From the NCBI GenBank assembly GCA_012932295.1, contig JAAONU010000001.1, positions 39,356,780-39,420,779 on the forward strand: a stretch of DNA of 64,000 bases, written 5' to 3'. Below, piece by piece: positions 57,189 through 64,000 of the stretch (within the stretch, counting starts at the first letter, position 1; each line of letters begins with the position of its first letter). The position numbers were made by a program, and so were the translations under genes. This DNA is from Cyclina sinensis (lineage: Eukaryota; Mollusca; Bivalvia; Venerida; Veneridae). The notes below the pieces were generated by a model that saw only the letters and a list, made by a program, of their open reading frames with translations, was not told where the DNA came from and ran no database searches.

Positions 57189-58036
57189 ACCTTGGCTGAT
57201 TCGGCCAAGGCTGATTCGGACCCTCCTTGGCTGATTCGGACCACTTTCTTGGCCGATTTGGACCACTCTCTTGGCTGATTCGGACAACGTTACTGAAAAA
57301 ATCCTCATCTTTAACATTTTTTTAAGTGAGTAACTTCCTATTTTTTATACTAAACTGGCTTAATTTGATTGTATTAGGGCCATGAGTTACGCTGAAAATT
57401 TGTGGTCATATTTGTTGCGTTCATTTCGTTAACTTCAGAATTAAACAAATAATAATAATTATAATAATAACATCTACATGAAGGACAATATGGAAAATTT
57501 AAAAAATGGAAGTCATCAAAGTTAAAGAACATAGTGTAAAAAATTAATTAGTTATATGCACTTTAATCCACACATTATAAAGTAAGTGTAAATGCCCGAC
57601 TTTGATCCGGCCTGCCGTTAAATCACGGTAGTAGTTTGATAAATAAAATGGTAAAATAATTTGGTTTTAAATTATTCAATATTTGGTATTATTACATTTA
57701 GTTCATCTACGTTTTTAGAATTGTGAGACTACATAGAAGATATCTTTGTGATGAACACACCGTTTAAAATAAAAGTGAACAAAAAGTCGAAGACAATTCT
57801 CTATCTTTCAAATTTTCAGCGTAACCCGCATCATATACAATCAAATCAAGCCAGATAAGTATCAAAAATAGGGAGTTACTCACTTAAAAAAATGTTGGAT
57901 AAATGAGGGATATTTTTCAGTAACGTGGTCCGAATCAGCCAAGAAAGTGGTCCGAATCGGCCAAGAAAGTGGTCCGAATCAGCCAAGGAGGGTCCGAATC
58001 AGCCTTGGTCCAAATCAGCCAAGGTCCGAATCAGCC
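57189..58036. mobile_element. long-TIR element with tandem TTGGCTGATTCGGACC words
   Basis: Left arm 57189-57402 and right arm 57809-58036 are reverse complements over more than 210 bp. The outer half of each arm is made of four to six tandem copies of TTGGCTGATTCGGACC plus a spacer. The inner half is unique (GTTACTGAAAAA..., AAGTGAGTAACT..., GTTACGCTGAAAATTTG). The 400-bp middle has no ORF. The outermost copies differ in number between arms, so the exact ends and any target duplication are unclear. Confidence 0.85.
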
Positions 58037-58330
58037 GGTATTCGAGACAAGTACTGCCCTTGACTGGAGAATGTTGTTATTGTACACCAGAATTTTGTTT
58101 TATTGAGATTCTGACACTTGATCAAGTTTCACCTGTGTCTCACAAAAGGTCTGACACACTGTCTTTATATGCTGTTATATAGACTGTATTATTTAAGAAA
58201 AATTGCATATTGATTATCCTTTACTTGTTAACAGCATCACCCCAAACTGTGTTTCCTTATCTCTTTTGTTATTTTTAACTCTTTTGTTCCATTAATCTAT
58301 ATTACACTGTGATAGCCTACATATGATTTT

Positions 58331-58436
58331 TAGCTCACCTGAGCACAGTGAGTTCATGTTCATTTTATATAGACGAATACTTAACATTACATCAGCTTAT
58401 ACTCAGGTGAGGTGTTTAGGTCATTATGGCCCTCTT
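58331..58436 (-). mobile_element. minimal internally deleted Pearl-like family A copy
   Basis: Only about 106 bp long, it keeps both family ends: TAGCTCACCTGAGCAC (inverse of the 3' end) on the left and CATTATGGCCCTCTT (inverse of the 5' end) on the right. The unit array has been lost. This confirms both termini of the family independently. Confidence 0.65.
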
Positions 58437-58532
58437 CTTTATTCATTTTACTTTGACATTTCTAGCTCAGATATGAATATTTGGTCATACATTTCATTTA
58501 GTTTCTAATACATTGTATTTTGGATCTTACAG

Positions 58533-58648
58533 GAGAGAAGAACTGGGGTGGGGGTTGATGATAGAGATGGACTACAGAATGTCAGACATAGAAATGATAT
58601 TTTTGGTTCTCTTCATGAAGTGCTTCAACAAGTTTATTTTCTTTCTAT
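58533..58648 (+). other. MARF1: candidate 5' UTR exon of MARF1
   Basis: A 116-bp segment lies between an acceptor (ATCTTACAG) and a perfect donor (GTAAGT), 0.8 kb upstream of the first coding exon on the same strand. It is open in more than one frame, but none joins in frame through the TAA at 59421-59423 to the MARF1 ATG, so if used it is untranslated. The evidence is splice signals only. Confidence 0.3.
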
Positions 58649-59426
58649 GTAAGTACACACTCAGTCATATTTTCTGATAATTTGTTTACAAGCAGATTTT
58701 AGTCTTCTTTAAAACTGTCTCCACATATTGCACATAGGTTGTTTAGAACGACTTGGGAAAAAATGTAACTGTGACACAGTGAAATTAATTTATCACATTA
58801 TTTTATGAACTATAACTGGTTTTCATAAAAAAAAAACTCTATCCAGTTCCTGTTCCCAGTGGAAAGGTGAAATGTTTCTGAAAAGGTTTCAGTCTGTCTT
58901 GGATTTGAACTCACACGTATTAAAGCAATCCATTCCTCAGTGAAGTTGTTAGAGATAGGATTTATATAGATAACAATAAGTGTGCACTCACCTGTAAAAT
59001 TATAACATAATTTTTTTTTCAGTATCTTGTGATTTATACTGTTCCATAGCCTGATCGCATCACATAAAAAACGTAATATAAATATTTTGCACCATAGTGT
59101 AATGGTTAGGAAATGTTTGTCTTGCAACTATCAGTGTCTTACCCCACCATAAGGGGCAACCACCAAGGAAGTACACTTGGCCATTTGTTATATATATATC
59201 ACCAGGAGATCTTTTATTCCAAGAGCAACTCAGATTCCCCAGATTAAAAATTATGCTGTACTGTTGGGTTGGAAATTAGGTAAACAGATTTGCAGTAAAT
59301 CTATTTCCTATGGCATGATATTAGATGAACTGTATATTTGTTGACCAGACTATACTATGTTACTGTATAGAAGGATGTATTTTTTAACACTTCTTTCCAT
59401 AACTATACTTGCAGCTTTTGTAAACG

Positions 59427-59639
59427 ATGCCAGAAACTAAAGAATCAACAACTTTTTTACCAATTGGAGTATTTTGGGACATAGAAAATTGCTGCGTACC
59501 AAAATGGAAGTCTGCTCTCCTTGTAGTAAAGGCTGTAAGAGAGAAGTTTTTCGATGGCCATCGGGAAGTGGAATTCATGTGTGTCTGTGATACAACACGG
59601 GAGAATAAGTATGTCATACAGGAGCTTAACCAAGCACAG
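59427..59639 (+). CDS. MARF1: MARF1 coding exon 1 (residues 1-71)
   Basis: The exon begins at acceptor CTTGCAG (about 59415), with 12 nt of untranslated sequence, and ends at donor GTTTGT. It encodes the start of the NYN domain ([40 protein letters not shown]). The upstream in-frame stop fixes the start. Confidence 0.92.
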
Positions 59640-61216
59640 GTTTGTTGTTGATTTTTAAAAAAATACAGAATTTTTGTGCTGTAAATTGCTGCAACTAAAA
59701 GAAATTTTGAAAACCTAGAGAAAAAAATCAGCTCTGAATTACCACACTTCAACGAATTTCTTATGAAAGAATATCAGATTTTTGAGATAGTATGGTTATT
59801 GACTGACCACTTACTGTAAAGAAATCATTGTACTTTGATAAATATTTATTACAAATGCAGACAATCTCAGAAGACTAAAGGAAATTTTGTTGTTGTTGTT
59901 TTTGTGAGACTGTTGTCAGTTTTTTTATGTATTCATTAATGCTTACTGTTCTGATTTAATGTTTAACAATACATGTGTTCATTAACTGCTTTGCAAGTAA
60001 TTTTTCTTGAAAGAATGTTTACCACTTCTACACAATATGCACACTACTGTCTGTATAGACGAAAGTTATGGAGTGTTTGTAAATAACCACTTATGTTGAA
60101 TGAAGAAAAAAAGGAGATTAATCTTTAATCAGTTGACTAAGATGGCCATTCATTGATGAAATGTTTGGACTGATTGAGAACTCTATTTTTTACGCTTTTG
60201 AATTTTCGTGCTCTTATTCTCAATATTTCTGCAGGTTAACGTCGTACATATTGATGCTGTTAGTAAGAATGCAGCCGATGACAAGTTACGACAAAACATT
60301 CGACGTTTCTCAGACACACATTCTCCCCCTGCCAGAATTGTCCTAATTTCAAGTAAGAAAGTACCATTTGATTCTGTATACTTTGAATGTGGAAATATAT
60401 TCTGTTTACTGAATAGCAAATATTGCTGAGAAAAAAAGTCCTTGACATAAATCAAGCTTAGAATTTGCAAACTTCAGATTTTTAATTGATATAAATACTA
60501 ACTTAAACTAAAGTCAAATATTCTGTTTTATAATTATTTGTTTAAGGTGATGTCAACTTTTCGACTGATCTCTATGACTTGCGCTACCGAAAGAAATTTG
60601 ACATAATTCTCATTCATAGTCAACACATACATGACTCGTTGCTTCACTGTGCCACAGAAAGCCTCTTATATGAAGATTTAATCAAGGATATCCCATGCAG
60701 GTCACCTTCCAAGGTAATATTAGTTGATATGTAATGCCAAGGTGATACTATTTCGAATATGTGGACAAGTCTATTTAGGAGTATTACTTCTCACAGAAAA
60801 GATCATTTTTCAGCTATAAGGCAAGCTTAAAGTAGAGTATGTATGATCTTCTTTTAGCTAGCTTGTATTTTTAATTTTTACTAGCACACTTTGGTACAAA
60901 ACACAACAGCTGCATTCATGTTAATAATAAGAAAGTATGTAAGATGGGTTTTACAAATTGTACACTAAACCCCTTCAGTAAGTTATCAATACCCCTGAAT
61001 CCCTCGTTTGTGGGTAATATTTCAAAACTGAATACTGTGGCTTCAGTCTGTCAATGGTGAAACTGAATTGACGGTTACTGGCTTTTCGGAGAAACTGAAA
61101 TGGAAATGTGTTCAATCAAAACTGCAGAAGCTTACCTCAAACACAGGTGGAAAAGTTGTGTCAGTGACAGACAAATATGCCCTCATTAGATTCAAGACAA
61201 AGACGTTGGCACAAAG
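59427..61216 (+). CDS. MARF1: MARF1-like: meiosis regulator and mRNA stability factor (5' part, 4 exons)
   Basis: MARF1 (limkain-b1) is a cytoplasmic endoribonuclease that silences transcripts and retrotransposons. It is needed for mouse oocyte meiosis. The visible 222 residues open almost directly with the NYN/PIN-like nuclease: [12 protein letters not shown] (residues 11-22; first Asp 18), NAADDKLRQ (83-91; Asp 86/87) and SSDVNF (110-115; Asp 112), the three conserved acidic positions. From about residue 170 the fourth exon ([14 protein letters not shown] ... [17 protein letters not shown]) matches the first RRM. The ATG is chosen because an in-frame TAA (59421-59423) precedes it, so the long N-terminal extension of the human protein is absent from this transcript model. 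Later exons (rest of the RRMs, LOTUS domains) lie beyond 61216 and were not found in the window. Confidence 0.92.
60235..60352 (+). CDS. MARF1: MARF1 coding exon 2 (residues 72-111)
   Basis: This 118-nt exon, acceptor TTTCTGCAG and donor GTAAGA, encodes [20 protein letters not shown] and [19 protein letters not shown]. It holds the second acidic cluster of the NYN nuclease. Confidence 0.95.
60547..60713 (+). CDS. MARF1: MARF1 coding exon 3 (residues 111-166)
   Basis: This 167-nt exon, acceptor TTTAAG and donor GTAATA, encodes [20 protein letters not shown] and [20 protein letters not shown], ending RSPSK. It contains the third catalytic-type Asp and finishes the NYN fold. Confidence 0.95.
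61047..61216 (+). CDS. MARF1: MARF1 coding exon 4 (residues 167-222, RRM)
   Basis: This 170-nt exon, acceptor GTGGCTTCAG and donor GTAGGC, encodes the first RRM of MARF1, less conserved than the nuclease ([20 protein letters not shown]). It ends within an Arg codon. No convincing partner exon was found downstream in the window. Confidence 0.9.
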
Positions 61217-62900
61217 GTAGGCAGTCTTATGTATAGGAGTGCAGTGAAATATACTTATAACAAAAATATTAAGTATGAGAATGTGTGCAGAACAAGATAA
61301 TTCTTTTAGCCTGACTGCTTTCCTCTATATCAATGTAAATATGCATGCTCACAATGAGTTTGCATATAATGAGAAAATAGTTGCATGGCAAATTTCACCT
61401 CCCTAGAATACAAAAGTCTGAGTAAACTGTATGTCTAGAAGAAGCTATTGTTTTTACAGATAGTCACTTGGAGGCTGTGAATCACCTAGATTGTTCTTCT
61501 GTTACACTATGCTGGCTAGTTTTTTAGCACATTTGTCCATTTTAGAACAATTCTTTAGCCTAAAATATAAAAAAATCAATAAATGATATTTCAGCATTTC
61601 ATATAAGCGTAAATAACATAATAGAAATTGGATTTAATTGGCATTGCAAGTAATATTACTATTAAAACAGCCATTGGTATTAGCTGAAATAAATCAGTGT
61701 TGAATCTTTGTCATTAAAAGAAATTGCTTTTTCAAATGAAAGCTTAATGATAGAAAAGAAACTTTTAAGTGCTTTTGCTAGAAGTGGTAAAGCATTACTT
61801 GTTATTGTCAGTCTCAGCCTGTTGGAAATGCTGCAATTCCAAAACATACCTAAAATCTTGGATAGGACTCTGTCCAGACAGAAGCTCAAGAATTTTTTTT
61901 TATGTTTGTAAACTGGGAGTTATTATAATGATATAAAACTATAACTTGTACACATTTGCACTGTCTTTGCTCATTCTGGTCAACCAGTAATGACAACAAT
62001 GTGCCTCAAATGTTTTTTACTCTAGCGTAATATGTGTATCAAACTTTGTCATAATTGAGCAATTACAATGAAATCTTGTTGTATCAATACAATGAACAAT
62101 AAGGTCCCCATAAATTTGCTAAAAGCATTTTTCACTGTATTAGAGGTTATTCTGTAGATTATTGAGATTTTCTTTACTCTTTTGATTATTGACAATATAT
62201 CTGTTCATCTTCCTGTTTTTCAGGTAAGGGCAGATAGTTATCTGTCTGTCTAAAAGGCTTTTTCTGTCCCAGCATGTTTTTGTTACTCTTTAAGTCATTG
62301 GTTTGTGACAGAATTTTAGTAAAAGTTTAATAGGTTGAGGCAGTTTGTGGCAAACCATCAGTCTGTCAATCTGTTTGTCTCTCCCATTAAAAATTAAGTT
62401 AAACACTGTCTTCCTATATGTTTGCACATGTCATTGCAGTAGCCATACATTTTGGCCCTCAAACTAGAAAAAGTAAACAGATGAAACCCATATCATGCCA
62501 GAGCAAACTGTAGAGAAATGAACATTGAAACTTAGTCATTTTAAAAAGTTGATTCTAATTTCTTCTTAACCCTGCCAAACATCGTATGATCACAAGTGTT
62601 TTGTTTCTGTTGTTGTCGTCATTACAGTTGCTGTTGCTGTTCATCCAAAGTCTTTCTGAACCCAGATTTTAATCTCCAGAATCTTGTAAGGCAATGTTTT
62701 ATTCCAGTGTAGCAATACCACCAATGTCACTTAAGGAATCAAAACCAAGACAAAACTGTCAAAATTTGCTCCGCTTGAAAATAGAAAGTTACCCTAAGTA
62801 TTTTATTTCTTCATCAATTTCTATGGGATATGTGTCAGTCTAAGGAGCAAAATATAAGCCTTTAACAGCATGTAGGATCTCCACTAGCAGATGAGCCATT
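61217..62900. other. MARF1 intron: no further exon identified
   Basis: I looked for the continuation of the RRM (family pattern of AQKRM-like and RIIVSF-like segments) and found no match. A patch at 61680-61911 is open on both strands for 67-69 codons without known similarity. Confidence 0.4.
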
Positions 62901-62903
62901 TTT

Positions 62904-64000
62904 AGCTCACCTGAGCACAAAGTGCTCAGGGTGAGCTTTTCTGATCAGTCTTTGTCCGTCCGTCGTCTGTCTGTCCGTCGTCAACTTTTCATTCAAACGA
63001 CATCTTCTCTGAAACCAATGGGGCAAATTTAATGAAACTTGCCTGGGATGTTCCTTGCATGAAGCTCTACCAAGATTGTTCAAATGGTTCTGGTCCAAGG
63101 CATTTCTGGTTCACTGGAGCTAAAAATAGATTTTAAAAGTTGGATCTTAAAAAAACTTCTTCTCCGAAACCATAAGCCCTGGAGCTTTGATATTTGGTAT
63201 GAAGCGTCATCTAGTCGACCTCTACCAAGTTTGTTCAAATTATGTCCCTGGGGTCACAACTGACCCCACCCCAGGGGTCAGTTGATTTTACAAAGGGTAA
63301 TATAGGGAAAACTTGAAAATCTTCTTGTCAGAAACAAGAAGGCCTAGAGTTAAGATATTTGGTATGTAGCATTGTCTAGTGGACGTCTACCACGTTTGTT
63401 CAAATCATGGCCTCTGGGTCAAAAATGGCCCCGCCCCAGGTGTCACTTGTTTTACATAGAGTTATATAGGAAAATCTTAAAAAATCTTCTTGTCTTAGAA
63501 ACCGTAAGTTATAGAACTTAGATATTTGGTGTGTAGCGTTGCCTAGTGGACCTCTACCAAGTTTATTCAAATCATGGCCTCTGGGTCAAAAATGACCCCG
63601 CCCCAGGGGTCACTTTTTTTACATAGAGCTTTAAAAATCTTCTTGTCAGAAACTGTAAGGCATAGAGCTTAGATATTTTGTGTGTAGCATTGTCTAGTGG
63701 ACCTCTACTAAGTTTGTTCAAATCATAGCCACTGGGTCAAAATAGGCCCATCCCTGGGGGTCACTTGTTTACATAGAGTTATATAGGAAAAGGTTTTAAA
63801 AATCTTCACAGAAGAAACCATAAGGCTTAGAGTTAAGATATTTTGTATGAAGCTTGGTCTAGAGGACCTCAACCAAGTTAGTTCAAATCATGGACCCTTG
63901 ATCAAAAATGGCCCCGCCCCAGGGGTCACATGTTTTACAGAGAGTTATATAGGAAAAACTTTAAAAATCTTCTTGTCATAAACAACAAGGCCTAGAGTTA
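62904..64000 (-). mobile_element. Pearl-like family A element, minus strand, running off the window
   Basis: It starts with the inverse 3' hairpin (AGCTCACCTGAGCACAAAGT...GGTGAGCT). A GTCCGTCCGTCGTCTGTCTG tract follows at 62954-62982. Then come units of about 150 bp with TTGTTCAAATCATGG, GACCTCTACCAAGTTTG and GGCCCCGCCCCAGGGGTCA recurring to the window edge. The unit sequence differs from the other family A copies, so it is a subfamily. Confidence 0.7.

Noticed and set aside
58533..58648. Coding exon of MARF1
   Set aside because: Splice signals are good, but no phase joins in frame to the NYN exon past the TAA at 59421. Kept only as a possible untranslated exon.
59085..59150. tRNA-like ACCATAGTGTAATGGTTAGG
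   Set aside because: There is an A-box-like start but no convincing B box or cloverleaf, so it is not called as a tRNA.
59384..59752. 122-codon minus-strand ORF
   Set aside because: It is the antisense shadow of MARF1 coding exon 1.
61680..61911. Segment open on both strands (67 and 69 codons)
   Set aside because: It does not match the expected MARF1 RRM continuation and has no usable acceptor in the right phase.

Overview
The window is AT-rich eukaryotic DNA with intron-bearing genes and dense dispersed repeats. It most resembles a bivalve mollusc nuclear genome. The evidence for that is two animal genes in many short exons with GT-AG introns, plus repeats of the Pearl/Helentron-associated type, which have internal units of about 150 bp, GACGGAC tracts and terminal hairpins. 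The species cannot be fixed from the sequence. Nearly all short ORFs are chance openings in introns or repeats.

Genes. (1) 300-2742, minus strand: four consecutive exons of a coiled-coil protein with a Ser/Pro-rich tail. Splice phases agree, but I do not recognise the family. The 3' end lies beyond the left edge. (2) 21606-51544, minus strand: a complete DCTN4 gene (dynactin p62), 13 coding exons with consistent phases and a 457-residue product, close to the 460-residue human protein. (3) 59427-61216, plus strand: the first four coding exons of a MARF1-like gene (NYN ribonuclease domain, then the start of an RRM), continuing past the right edge. DCTN4 and MARF1 are head to head, with about 7.9 kb between start codons.

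Mobile DNA by region. 1-18 kb: a 28-bp tandem array, a foldback hairpin, a 927-bp hAT-type element with an 8-bp target duplication, a decayed LINE reverse transcriptase, a small TTA-flanked inverted-repeat element and a LINE 3' end with a zinc-knuckle motif. 18-27 kb: Pearl-like fragments, the DCTN4 3' end, a pogo/Tigger-like MITE and a 1705-bp element with TIRs of about 510 bp and a 5-bp target duplication (24358-26062). 28-50 kb (DCTN4 introns): several Pearl-like elements, 23-bp and 25-bp tandem arrays, a TA microsatellite, tRNA-derived SINEs and a nested insertion. 50-58 kb: three long-TIR foldback elements, one of them 58 bp upstream of the DCTN4 start codon, and a chain of GTCGAGCCCGC-type repeats. 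62.9 kb to the end: another Pearl-like element on the minus strand.

The most unusual item is the element at 24358-26062. Its two TIR arms each carry the same inward-facing, protein-like reading frame, and its unique centre holds a second, frameshifted, charged ORF; neither resembles a transposase I know. A second theme is a group of non-autonomous elements whose TIRs are built from short tandem words.
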